Made by a program: the position numbers and the translations under genes
Shown: positions 1 through 9,171 of the stretch, in pieces
How positions within the stretch are numbered: position 1 is the stretch's first letter
How the letters are laid out: each line of letters starts with the position of its first letter
The notes under the pieces: model-generated
What the model was told of the DNA's origin: nothing
Seen by the model: the letters and a program-made list of their open reading frames with translations, nothing else
Databases searched by the model: none
NCBI GenBank assembly: GCA_033064195.1
Contig: JARBJD010000139.1
Coordinates: forward strand, 62,001 to 126,000
Length of the DNA: 64,000 bases
Direction: 5' to 3'
DNA from: Blattamonas nauphoetae
Taxonomy: Eukaryota; Preaxostyla; Oxymonadida

Positions 1-2
1 CA

Positions 3-1327
3 CACTTGAGATCAGTGACACAGGAGGTTCTGATTTTCCTGCAGGACCTGGGTTGGTTGATTGCAATGGACAAGCTGATTCTAGAACCGACGCAGCAATT
101 GGACTTTCTGGGATGGAGTCTCGACTTGAAGGAGGGCACATTCAGAACACCGCCAGCCAAGGTCTCAGCGTATTTCAAAGCTACTTCAAAACTGTGTCAC
201 TTGCACTCAGACGGAAGAAAGTGGCAAACAGATCGCTCGCCAAACTAATCGGGAAACTGAATTCACTACACCATCAGCACTGTCAAGCGTCTCTATATCT
301 TGGCGCGTTGAACCGAACACTTCAAAGAGCTGTGAAACGGACGGGATGGAACGGTCGCTGTCGGCTGAACCCGTCCGTCCTGGGGGACCTCACATTCTGG
401 AAGGCGACACTCGTGTCGAATCAACCACAACTGATATCGTTGCCGGAACCTCAAGCTTGTCTGACAACAGACGCCTCGAAGAAGGGATGGGGAGCAGTGC
501 TCGAGTGGAAGAATCACTCCATCCCAATGTTCGGTCGATGGTCGGCGAAGACACTTCCACACTCGATCAACGTGAAAGAGACAATGGCAGTAGAACGAGC
601 GGTCAAAATGTCAAGACACATTCTGAAGAAGGAGAATATATCCAATTTGAAAGTTCGAACCGACAACACATCAACAAAGTTCAATCTGCAGAAGTGGAAA
701 GGAGGAAGGAACCTCCTCTCGCCGACAACAGCAGTTTGGTCGCGTTGCGCGAAGACAGGAATATCGATAGTGGAGGTGGAACACGTAAAAGGAGTGAACA
801 ACGTCGTGGCAGACTCTCTCAGTCGCCTCCACCCGTTGGGAGAGTACCAGATCCTCCCTGCGATCTTCCAACAGCTGATTTCAGAACTGGAATGGAAACC
901 AGAAGTGGACGCATTTGCGTCCCAACAAACCCGTCTTCTCGAAGAGTACTGGTCGCTCAACAGCGAGCCAGAAGCGACAGCGACAGACGCACTGGTTCAG
1001 GACTGGGAGGGAAGGAAGCTGTGGATCCACCCTCCCATCCGACTAATCGGCAAGGTCCTCCGGAAGCTGCAACACTCATCATGCCAAGCGGTGCTCGTAG
1101 TTCCCAGTTGGGAAGGCCAGTCCTGGACACACCTGTTCCACCAGCTGTGCCCGACTCGCCGAACGCTCGGATCGTACGAGATGATAATGAGGATGACAAG
1201 TCAAAGCTTGTCTCTGGAAGACTCAGAGGAAGGAAGACAAAGACTCCCACCAGGACTGGTGGGAGTCGGTTTCCATCAGATCAGAACGAAGCCGGAGAAC
1301 ACTTCTTTAGTCAGCTCAGAGTTGTAG
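3..1327 (+). pseudogene. Reverse transcriptase C-terminus and RNase H of a DIRS element, frameshifted, 5' truncated
   Basis: The first 180 bases encode, in frame 3, the end of a reverse transcriptase thumb with the motif LDFLGWSLDL. Around 180-200 the sense frame moves to frame 2, which then runs to 1327. It encodes an RNase H region (LTTDASKKGWGAVL near 455-500, a glutamate in NVKETMAVERA, RTDNT near 660, and VKGVNNVVADSLSR near 790-830). A connection domain of the type found in DIRS and Ngaro polyproteins follows (PEVDAFASQQT, then ATDALVQDW and a HPPIRLIGKVLRKL stretch). The frame change could be a programmed frameshift, but nothing typical of a slippery site stands out, so a disabling mutation is more likely. 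The gene begins before the window. Confidence 0.75.
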
Positions 1328-2475
1328 CCAAGATAGACGAGAAGGCAGCAGACAGATTTCTCCCACAAACCCGCGACGCTCGAAGGAAGTGGAGGAGAGC
1401 ATTCACGTTGTTGGACGAGTTTGCGGACGAACGGGGAATCTCTGACGAGGAGTTCGTTCACGGCGAAGGAGTCGAAGCTCACATGTTGAACTTCACGAAC
1501 TGGTTGTTTGATCAGTTCGGAGAGAAGAGGTCCACAATGGACATTGCTACTACTGTTCGCTCCACTTTGTGTCTCCTCAACCCAGGGACTCTTCGGGAAG
1601 ACTCGCCCACATGGAAGAAATGCCAAAAGGAAATCAACAAGAGGACCACTGCACCACCAAAGAGAAAGTATGATGTCATGTGGGACATTGAAACGTTATT
1701 CAAGTGGGCGGGGGAGAGCAGATGGAGAACAGAGCATAACTTCGCGCGTCAGCAGAGAAGAACACTCGCCTTGGTAATGGCTTTCACGTGTTTGAGACAA
1801 GCGGAGCTGCAAAGGCTCTCATGGGGAGATGTGACGTGGAAGCTAGACGTGGAGCCACCGAGAGCGGAATTACTCATGTCAGTCAAGCAGAACACCGACA
1901 AGAAGGTCTACAGAACAGTAACAGACATTCGCCAGAAGTCAATTTCCCCGTTCTGCGCACTCAACGACCACCAACAACGAGTTCTCACACTCTTCAATTC
2001 AAAAGCGAACTGCCAGCATGACTCACTCCCGCCAACAATGCCAGTCTGGGTTGATGAAGCGACTCTCCAGAGACTATCTACCCAGCGGATTCGGGAAGAA
2101 ACGAAAGCAATCCTGCAAGAGTTAGGACTCCCTTCGATCTATGGAGGCTATACAATCAAACATGCGATGATCTCGTATCTGAGATCCGTACAAGGGATGG
2201 ATTGGGTGGACATCAACGCATTGGTCGGGTGGAATATCAACTCGACCGCCGCCCAGACGTGGTACAACATCCGAGTCGCGGACAGAGCAGACCTCCAGAC
2301 TCGGATCGCAGACCAGCTGAATCTGCAGAACGCTGACAACACGGTAGGCCCTGGCAAGCAGAACAGACAAATTCCAACTTGTGATACTCATGCTGAGCGA
2401 GAGCCCTGTGTGGATAACAGGCTCATCGCTTCAGCTGGAGCCTGTATTCCCACACAGTGCTCTCGCTCAGAGTAG
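1180..2475 (+). CDS. DIRS tyrosine recombinase (integrase)
   Basis: This frame-1 reading overlaps the end of the RNase H frame and stops at 2475, inside the palindrome. Overlapping frames are usual in DIRS elements. The recombinase core starts near 1318 with an N-terminal helical SAM-like region. The catalytic domain carries the first arginine in MAFTCLRQAELQRLSW (about 1780-1825). Near the C-terminus are GGYTIKHAMISYL (about 2143-2180) and the presumed nucleophile in TAAQTWYNIR (about 2245-2275). The usual HxxR box appears here as YTIK, which departs from the consensus and may mean reduced or lost activity. The frame is open upstream to 346, but that part is a shadow of the RNase H frame, so the start given is approximate. 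The enzyme would integrate the circular cDNA of the element. Confidence 0.7.
   Translation, partial: DDNEDDKSKLVSGRLRGRKTKTPTRTGGSRFPSDQNEAGEHFFSQLRVVAKIDEKAADRFLPQTRDARRKWRRAFTLLDEFADERGISDEEFVHGEGVEAHMLNFTNWLFDQFGEKRSTMDIATTVRSTLCLLNPGTLREDSPTWKKCQKEINKRTTAPPKRKYDVMWDIETLFKWAGESRWRTEHNFARQQRRTLALVMAFTCLRQAELQRLSWGDVTWKLDVEPPRAELLMSVKQNTDKKVYRTVTDIRQKSISPFCALNDHQQRVLTLFNSKANCQHDSLPPTMPVWVDEATLQRLSTQRIREETKAILQELGLPSIYGGYTIKHAMISYLRSVQGMDWVDINALVGWNINSTAAQTWYNIRVADRADLQTRIADQLNLQNADNTVGPGKQNRQIPTCDTHAEREPCVDNRLIASAGACIPTQCSRSE
2386..2474. repeat. 89-bp imperfect palindrome, DIRS internal complementary region candidate
   Basis: The left arm (2386-2424) and right arm (2438-2474) are near-perfect inverted repeats around a short spacer. 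Each arm contains the terminal sequence GCGAGAGCxCTGTGTGG found at the element ends at 2890-2920 and 3888-3918. A site that joins both outer end sequences head to head is what the internal complementary region of DIRS elements looks like; there it templates completion of the ends. It overlaps the last codons of the recombinase. The assignment is by structure and position. Confidence 0.6.
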
Positions 2476-2861
2476 CCGGCAGATACTCTGGTGAGTGGTC
2501 GACTCCACCCAAGATCCAGCTCCTCGTTTTCTGTCTTTATTTTACTCACATCCCATCTTTCCAGTTTTCAGTCTAATCTTCATTTCCTTTTCGACACTAA
2601 ACTGTTTGTTCGTTCACAATTCTCGCTCTCAGCAAGGCGATGCCTCCCTCAGTTGAGTGTCTTCGGACCCACTGAGGCTGCCTTGTGCATCCTCGAACTA
2701 TGCGCTCAATGTTTTCCTTCCTTCACCCACACAGGTCGGTTGAGCAAGGAACATCAGCGCTGATTCCAGGAAGCCAACGCAAAATAATCTGGCCAAGCTC
2801 CCGAACAAGGAGAAGCCCTCGCAGTTTGATTCATTCGATTCTCATTCTTCGGTGTATATCC
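2476..2861. other. DIRS 3' region without a recognisable gene
   Basis: This stretch lies between the internal palindrome and the terminal repeat. Short open frames on both strands have no recognisable domain. On the minus strand the sequence just inside the terminal repeat can encode a short peptide beginning MGSVD, which resembles the start of the gag-like frame at 3876. That fits a right terminal repeat that is an inverted copy of the left end. Confidence 0.5.
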
Positions 2862-2920
2862 ACCGACCCCATAAACACCTCACGTACTCATGCTGAGCGA
2901 GAGCACTGTGTGGGAATACA
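2862..2920. repeat. DIRS terminal repeat, copy 1
   Basis: These 59 bp are identical to 3860-3918 and in the same orientation. The outer end reads GTGTGGGAATACA and directly abuts receptor-gene sequence. The two copies bracket an inverted receptor fragment. Confidence 0.8.
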
Positions 2921-3585
2921 GAGTGAAGATCACATTGTTCTTGTTCGAAGCATTCAGAGCAGCCGACACTGTCTCCAGTGTTGGGCCAAGAGGGGTCGTC
3001 AGGCTTGTTTGGTTGAGAAGGACGTGTTCTCCTCCTTTCGTCACACTCAAAATCGAATAAGTTGTGTGGAACTGCATTTCCGAGGGAAAACCAGCTTTGA
3101 TCGTTCCGGTTCCTGTCGTTTCGTCAGCGAAGTTGATCTTGAAGGATCTGGACGAAGAGAGGGTGACGATGTATGTTTCCAGAGATGGCAAGTTCTGTCC
3201 AGTCACAGAAAGCGAAAACGAGTCAGATGAGCATTCAGCTGGAAGAGAGAAGGACGTGATCACAGGCGGAGAAGGAACAACGAACGAGATTCCAGAATCT
3301 ATCACAACCGACACTGAGTCATACGAGGCAGACTGGACGACATAAGTCTTCCCAAACGAGACATGAGTTGAGTTCTCTTCCCAGCCAACTGAAAAAACTG
3401 CCGAGCACTCAGATGCTTTCGACACCTTCACAATTCCCTCAACAAGATCAGATCCATCCAACGGCTTCACAAAAATCGAGCCTGTTCCAGATGGGAGCGA
3501 GAATCCACTGAAAACAATAGTGATTTCATCTTTCGCGCCGTTCAGTGAAGAAGATTGAACAAACGCAATTCGAGCTTGCTCGGAA
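2921..3585 (-). pseudogene. Inverted fragment of a receptor-like surface gene (Ig-like repeats)
   Basis: On the minus strand this encodes about two Ig-like repeats of the RLP family, for example SSSLNGAKDEITIVFSG, then VPSPPVITSFSLPAECSS and LTTPLGPTLETVS. It aligns with RLP2 at about 12965-13620. It has no start or stop of its own. At 2920 it ends at a DIRS terminus; near 3570-3590 it changes into a DIRS gag-like frame. RLP1, whose 5' half is missing, resumes on the + strand at 3919, about 350 bases further along the RLP2 alignment. The simplest reading is that this piece is the inverted upstream part of RLP1, rearranged during or after DIRS insertion. It could instead derive from another paralogue. 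Confidence 0.7.
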
Positions 3586-3918
3586 GGATTGGTTCGCGTC
3601 TTCTGTGTCGGAGGAAGAACTAGAGTCGCTGTCTATGTGCTTATCTTGTCGGTTGTGTCCATTTTGATGACCTGGAGCACTATTTTGCTTATTTGACCCG
3701 ACCATGCTTTGAAAAATGGTGGCAAAAGTTGATGTAAATTGCTCGACAACGGGACCGACCCAGGCCGGCGGTTCTGCGGCGGGAGTGGTCCGGCTGTCAT
3801 CCTCGTTCCGAGAGGTGTGTTGGTTTCTCTGTTCGCGATTCATTCGAGGTGTTTGATCTACCGACCCCATAAACACCTCACGTACTCATGCTGAGCGAGA
3901 GCACTGTGTGGGAATACA
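3575..3918 (-). mobile_element. 5' end of a second DIRS copy with gag-like N-terminus
   Basis: Reading the minus strand from 3918 there is the terminal repeat, then an ATG at 3876 opening a frame of about 100 codons (MFMGSVDQTPRMNREQRN at the start). It is rich in Asn, Gln, Ser and Asp, with an acidic serine run (SDSSSSSDTEDAN) before the break. Position just inside the terminal repeat and composition suit a DIRS gag-like protein, but no conserved domain is visible. The frame runs into receptor-gene sequence near 3575-3590 and ends at 3526. The rest of this element is missing. Confidence 0.55.
3860..3918. repeat. DIRS terminal repeat, copy 2
   Basis: Identical over 59 bp to 2862-2920. Its outer end (GGGAATACA, ending at 3918) is followed without a gap by in-frame RLP1 coding sequence from 3919. 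Confidence 0.8.
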
Positions 3919-6900
3919 TTCACAATGACTATATTCGAGTTGGATGATTCATCATTAAGGATTGGAGAAGAAATTGAACTGTCGTCTTCTTTCGCAGTAG
4001 ACGGATCATCGACATCGCTCACACTCTCCTCGCTGATCTACGAAAATACATCCACTAAATTGAAGTATGGAAAATCGTATGAAATCACCAAAATCGAAAT
4101 TGTCGACATGGACACGATAGTGGATGATCTCGCTCGTTTTGTTGTTCCTCCTGCACCTCCTCGCCTGACAACTGTCACACATCCTGAAGAGTATTCTCAC
4201 AAACAAACTGAAGTGTCTGTCACGCTCACTGGAATCAAACTAGCGGGCTTGTACACTGTGATCCTGAAGAACAATCTGAGCTCGACACCAATCAATGTGT
4301 CTGTCACATTTTCAGATGCCTCAACGGGCGATCTGAAGGGGATCTTGTACTCAAAACTCGATCCTTCTCCTGTGAACATGACATACGACACAGAATACGA
4401 AATTGTTGAGATGGAAGACAGCAGCAAGAAGACAGTGTTTGTGGAAGATGGATTGTCATTCGAGACAATGAAAGAGCCGACGAGAGTTGTTTCGGTGTGG
4501 ATCTCGGGGTATGAGAACGACGAGAAAGAAGCCGTCTTGTCGATGGAAGGACGAGAGCTGGATGTCAGTGAAAAGTATCAAGTGAGTCTGTTGCCTGGAA
4601 ATGTTGTTGTTGAGATGTCATACGCAGATGGGAAGTGGGAGGGAGTGGTTGGAATGCGAGGAAGTGATGAGACTGGAACCGGCCTGGTTTATGGAGAGAC
4701 ATACGCAGTGAATCAAGTTGTGGTTTCAGGTGTTCTGACGCCAGTTCATTGTGATGAAATCTCGTTTGGGGTCAAAACAGAACCAGCTCGACTCGTTCAA
4801 ACTGATCTGGTTGTTGATATCAGCATGAATTTCTCCACTCTCACTCTCACCGCTCGCCAGCTTGTTTCTGGTCAGAAATATACAGTTGCCCTCTCAGTGA
4901 ATCCACTCCACCAATCCAACTCAGATTCAGTTCACACGCTCGATTTTGAGGTGGATGGAGCAGAATCGATCACAAAAGTGTTGAGTCTTTATCCAGATGC
5001 CACACTGCGATTCAACCATCTCTACAAAGTGACGTCGATGAAACTGAAATCATCGTCCGCTCCGATCTTCATCGAATCTGACGCGTGCACATTCTCGACA
5101 CCAGCTGAACCAGTGCGGATTTTGGATGGAGTGGGACGACTGAACTCGAAACGAAATCGAGTTTTTGTGACATTGACTGGTGTTGCTCTGAAAGATGGAG
5201 AATATTCTTTCACTCTGACTCACTCCAACGCAGCGAATTCACGAACCATCACTGGAAGCCTGACCTTAGATGGAATTGTTGAGTGCTCACACACAGTCGA
5301 GGAGAGCAATCCGAATCGTTTGATCTTTGGCGAGACGTACACAATCACATCATAGTACCCGGATAAACCCGTTAAGTCGGATAAACCCGTTACCAACATA
5401 CCCCACTTCACAATGATCATTTTGTTCTGACGACTGATATGTTGTGTGGAAAAGAAAGTAATCGGTAGAATTCTGAAATGATTGGTCTCTTGTTCAGATG
5501 TTTGATCGACGTCTATGGGTCATTTCAAATCGATGAATGACCAGCCACGACACCCCGCATGTGATGCTGAGTACAAAGAGGTTGCATCTCAATGTACCAT
5601 CCCTTGGACGCCTGGGAAGACATTGGCTAAGTTCCGAGCACATTTCGACTTACATTTTTCTCATTCCATTTCACAATCATTCTTTCAACAGTGACTCCTA
5701 TTTTAAAAATAATGAAGAGAGTAATGAACAGGAAGTGGAAGGATAATTTTAGTGAAGAGGGGGGACTGCTATGCTCATGTGGAATGGTTCACGGGTTTAT
5801 CCGCTCTAACGGGTTTGTCCGGGTACTATCAGCCACTCTTGACTCACAGCCTATCCTGTTCAATTCCGACATCAACATCTCCATCCCTCATCCTCCCAAA
5901 GTGTCAGGCGCATCATTCACTTTCCACAGTTCACCCAACACCACTTGCACTGTGACGTTGACTGGATCGTGTCTGGATCTGCAGGGCAACTATCTCGTCT
6001 CTCTTCAATCTGGTCCAACTCTGACGATCTTTCTCAACGAGTCTGGACAGGCTGTCTCTCCCATTCTTCTGATTGGTCGTCCCGACACACTGCAATTCGA
6101 CACTACTTACACGATTGATTCAATCAAGAAACAAGATGATGAAACCGATGTTGTTCTGATTGATGGAGCTGTTTCATTTGAAACTAGATCCAAACCGACA
6201 CCACTCGCAATGATTATCGATGAGAAGACGGGAGACGTCACACCTGATTGTGGCGATTCAATGAATCCATGTTCGTCTGTGGATGTTGTCTGGGAGATTG
6301 CGTCTGTCCTGTCGATCTCGAAAATCAAGCTGCAATTTGTGACATCTGTTCGTCAGTCTCAACCATGGTCAGTTTCAAATGGTGGATCACTCGTCATCAC
6401 AAAATTCGAGATTGGCATTCCCACACTCAGCATCCCCTCGTCTGCTTCGATGGGCGAGAAAGATGGGATGCTTGTTGTGGATGGTGGGATTCTGGAAATC
6501 CGCGACATTTCTGTCTTGATCGAAAACGGATCTGAATCATTCGTTTTCCTGTTTGGAAGTGAAAGCACGATCTTTCTCGTCGGCTCCTCAATCACTGGAA
6601 TGGAAGTGAACCCCAATTCTGATGAATCGGGAGATGTGTGCAGCTGGTCAAGTGGGATCGTTCGCCTCGTCAATTGTTCGACGCTTCTCGACAATGTGAA
6701 ACTGACGCATCATTCGCAGGGAGCGATCAACATGGATGGCGGATCATTGGCCATCGAATCTTCCTCCTTCCACGACAACAGCCCAAATCACAAATCCTTC
6801 CCATCGCTCAGACGCAATGTGTATTGCACAGGTTCTTCCAACATCAAGATTGAAAGTCTGAGTGGAGGAGATGGATCGAAAGACCATCCATCGCTGTGGT

Positions 6901-8291
6901 TTTCACGAAACGACTGCAACTTGACAGGGGAGGATGCGAAACCAGACACACCCATGTTCATCCCAACCCTGTCAACTGATTCGAAGAGCACGCTGAACAA
7001 GACGAACAAGTCATTCTCGATGGAATTGAAAGGATCGACTCTGATTCCGTGTGGATTGTGGTTGGAGATTGTGGAAGTGACGAAAGAGAAGACGGATGGG
7101 ACTTCAACACAAGTCGAACTGACATCTGATTCCTGCTCGTCCATCTCCGAATCCTCGATCTCCCTCGAAATCGAACAGTCTCTCCTCTCGTCTCTGAATG
7201 ATAATCTGGAATGGCGTGGACGACTTGTTTTCGGAAAGAATATCACGTCGGACACTTCATTCATCGTCCAGAGGAATTCTGTTGATCGAATCGCACAAGC
7301 AGTGAAGGACAACATGAAATGGTGGCTTCCTCTTGTGATTGTGCTCGTCTCTGCCATCCTGCTCGTGATCGGTTGTATTGTCATCTGTTGGCGACGCAGG
7401 AAATCAGCAACGATCCAAAAGAAAGACTCAGTGAGCACCGAGCTGGATGCGGAAATCGTCGAAAAGATGGAAGAAGCTGAAGATCGGGACACCTTCAATC
7501 AGAACATCACAACATCGCATCGACATCTGAACTCGAACGGGGTTCATGCTGAGCCGCTCTCATTCGGAGCGTCCACAAGCAAATTGAATGAACGCCAATC
7601 AACGAACATTGAAGCCGTGGAAGTGTTGGTGTGTGGAGAGGCGAGCAAAGTGGAGATTGTTTCAAAGAAAGAGACGCTGTTCGAGAGACTGCATGGACCG
7701 AACGGGCAGAAAGTGGATGCAGTTGCAATTGGAATGAAGATTGTGAAGGGTCTTCGTCATCTGAGCAAGTCGGAGCTGTTCTCGCTCTCGCTGGCGAAGT
7801 GGACGCCGCACTGGATTCTGTTTGATTCGAAGGATCGGGTGTGCATTCGTCTGAACGAGGAGACTGGATTCCAAGTTGATGAGAATGGGAATGCGATTGC
7901 GATCGATGATGGAGAGCGATGGCGAGCGCCTGAGCAGTCGAATGGGCAGCTGGGACAGAATGAGGAACGTGTGTCGGTTTTTCGGCTCGGCCTTGTGCTG
8001 CTGGAAATTCGGACAGGTCTTGTTCCCTTCGGGGAGATTGATGCGACGAACGCGTCTCGGCAGCTGTGTGCTGGTCTTCTTCCTCCGCACGCGCATGTCG
8101 ACGAGGGTTTCATGTCGATTGTGTGCGACTGCCTCGCTGTCAACCCGAACGAACGACCGCTGCTGATGGAAGTTTCGGACAGACTAGAACAGTATGCTTC
8201 ATCGAAAGAGATAGTTCACCAGAAAGCTCTCCCATGTGATGGAGATCACGAGGAACTCCGGTTTCAACCAACAATTGACGCCACACAGTGA
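3919..8291 (+). pseudogene. RLP1: receptor-like pseudokinase, 5' truncated by DIRS and split by a 476-bp element
   Basis: The coding parts are 3919-5352 and 5832-8291, which join in frame when the 5353-5828 element and one target copy (5829-5831) are removed. In order: about six Ig-like repeats (to about 6180), each starting near P-x-P-x-R-L/I and containing a VTLTG strand and an LxYxTxYxI strand; a CGDSMNPCSS module at about 6245; a beta-helix region to about 7000; a membrane helix at about 7314-7390 in MKWWLPLVIVLVSAILLVIG, followed by CWRRRK; then a kinase-like domain at about 7620-8190. The kinase fold keeps ERWRAPEQ (APE), LGLVLLEIRTGLVPFGE and NPNERP, but HRDLKPxN is replaced by LAKWTPHW and DFG is absent. 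It is therefore a predicted pseudokinase. No signal peptide remains because the 5' end was lost at the DIRS junction. RLP2 is its closest relative. Confidence 0.8.
5353..5828. mobile_element. 476-bp non-autonomous DNA transposon (TIR starts TAGTACCCGG) inside RLP1
   Basis: The ends are about 43-bp inverted repeats, TAGTACCCGGATAAACCCG on the left and its near-complement on the right, each with a second ATAAACCCG unit inside. The element is flanked by TCA at 5350-5352 and 5829-5831. RLP2 at about 14768-14780 is an uninterrupted copy of the same site (ACATCAGCCACTC), which fixes the element ends and the 3-bp duplication. It introduces a TAG stop at once. It has no gene of its own. Element plus duplication is 479 bp, so the downstream frame is shifted but exact excision would restore it. 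The 3-bp duplication would suit a PIF/Harbinger-type element, but the superfamily is not settled. Confidence 0.85.
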
Positions 8292-9171
8292 TTGATGGAA
8301 TACATGCTATCTTAGAATCATCCTTTTTCTCTGATTCACTTCACGTAACCGTTGTCAAACTTTCAGTCACAAATACCTGATCTTCTCCGTTTTTTTCAAC
8401 CGTTCAGTTTTATTGTCTTGTTTTCCATCACACACTCTCAATTCCAAACCATCATCTCACCCACTTCGACGAGAGCGGCCACGTCACTCGTGCAGCAGAT
8501 CTCTTCGTCTTTCTTCTCTTTTTTCACACTCACAAGTCACATTGACTCCTCATTTCTCCGCCGATATCTTTATCATCATTCTCGTACCTCGTGGTGCTGC
8601 TATCATTGCACGGAATGAACATTTTTCGTTGTCTCACTGACTCCGACTCTTTCTTTTTTGTCTTCTTGTCTCTTCTCCAGACTTCTGGAACTGTTCGTCT
8701 CTTTTGCGTGAACACCGACCGATTTGGTGTCTGGATGTTCGCCACAGCAGAGATGAATGTCTTCGTTGCTTCATCATCCAAATCCATCACTCATTCTTGG
8801 ATTTGCTCGCTTTTGGATCCATCTCTCAATGCGCATCTCACTCACCGTCACATATCGATTTCGTAAGATTCATTCTATCTTCACGTTGTACCCCTTTTCA
8901 GGTCTGATTTGGGTGACACACTTCATTCGTCCCCAACAGCCAGTTCGGTATAACCGTCATTCACTTCTCGAATTGAGTTTTTATCGAATTTTTTCGTGAT
9001 ACGGGACAGTCTTTCTTCTCTCCATTCTCTCAGATCCCCCAAATCATAGCTATCTGATACTATTTCATACAGTCTGACTAACTAGAGACTGCTAAAAACA
9101 AAGAAAGGGCATGATCTTAATTCCAACTTTTAACCAAACATAGAACCAGACTTGAATCTTTTCATCTCACC
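8292..9171. other. RLP1-RLP2 intergenic region with pyrimidine-rich 3' flank
   Basis: The first 600 bases are strongly C/T-rich on the + strand and align with the flank after RLP2 (17233-17940). A 182-bp island at 8681-8862 is far better conserved than its surroundings and is listed separately. From about 8930 to 9171 nothing is recognisable; RLP2 starts at 9172. Confidence 0.6.
8681..8862 (+). other. Conserved exon-like island downstream of RLP1
   Basis: This 182-bp segment matches 17709-17890 with three differences that I can see, while the flanks are clearly diverged. It is preceded by a pyrimidine tract ending in TCTTCTCCAG, like a 3' splice site, and followed by GTAAGATT with a pyrimidine tract ending in TTTTCAG at 8901, like a 39-nt intron. 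In one frame (SGTVRLFCVNTDRFGVWMF) all three differences are synonymous third-position changes. It may be a small spliced exon, an alternative 3' end of the receptor transcript or a non-coding RNA. The sequence alone cannot decide. Confidence 0.35.

Larger units (their letters stand above)
1..2920 (+). mobile_element. DIRS-like tyrosine-recombinase retrotransposon, 3' part
   Basis: The window opens inside a DIRS-order retrotransposon. In order it shows the C-terminal end of a reverse transcriptase, an RNase H with its connection domain, an overlapping tyrosine recombinase in another frame, a large palindrome that looks like an internal complementary region, and a terminal repeat. The terminal repeat at 2862-2920 occurs again at 3860-3918. 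There is no DDE integrase and no LTR, as expected for DIRS elements, which insert through a circular intermediate. The right end at 2920 abuts receptor-gene sequence on the minus strand. The left end lies outside the window. The frameshift in the reverse transcriptase suggests this copy is dead. The order is assigned from domain order and termini; no database was searched. Confidence 0.8.

Noticed and set aside
346-1180. Open frame 1 upstream of the tyrosine recombinase, read as part of the same protein
   Set aside because: It overlaps the clear RNase H and connection domain in frame 2, and its translation (Arg/Ser-rich, no motifs) looks like a shadow.
5353-5828. Intron in RLP1
   Set aside because: It has no GT..AG borders, begins with a stop, and has inverted termini with a 3-bp duplication, so it is a transposon insertion.
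6788-7498. Long antisense frames across the receptor genes (for example 236, 190 and 269 codons)
   Set aside because: They mirror conserved sense coding sequence in paralogues and lack independent support; codon structure on the + strand explains them.
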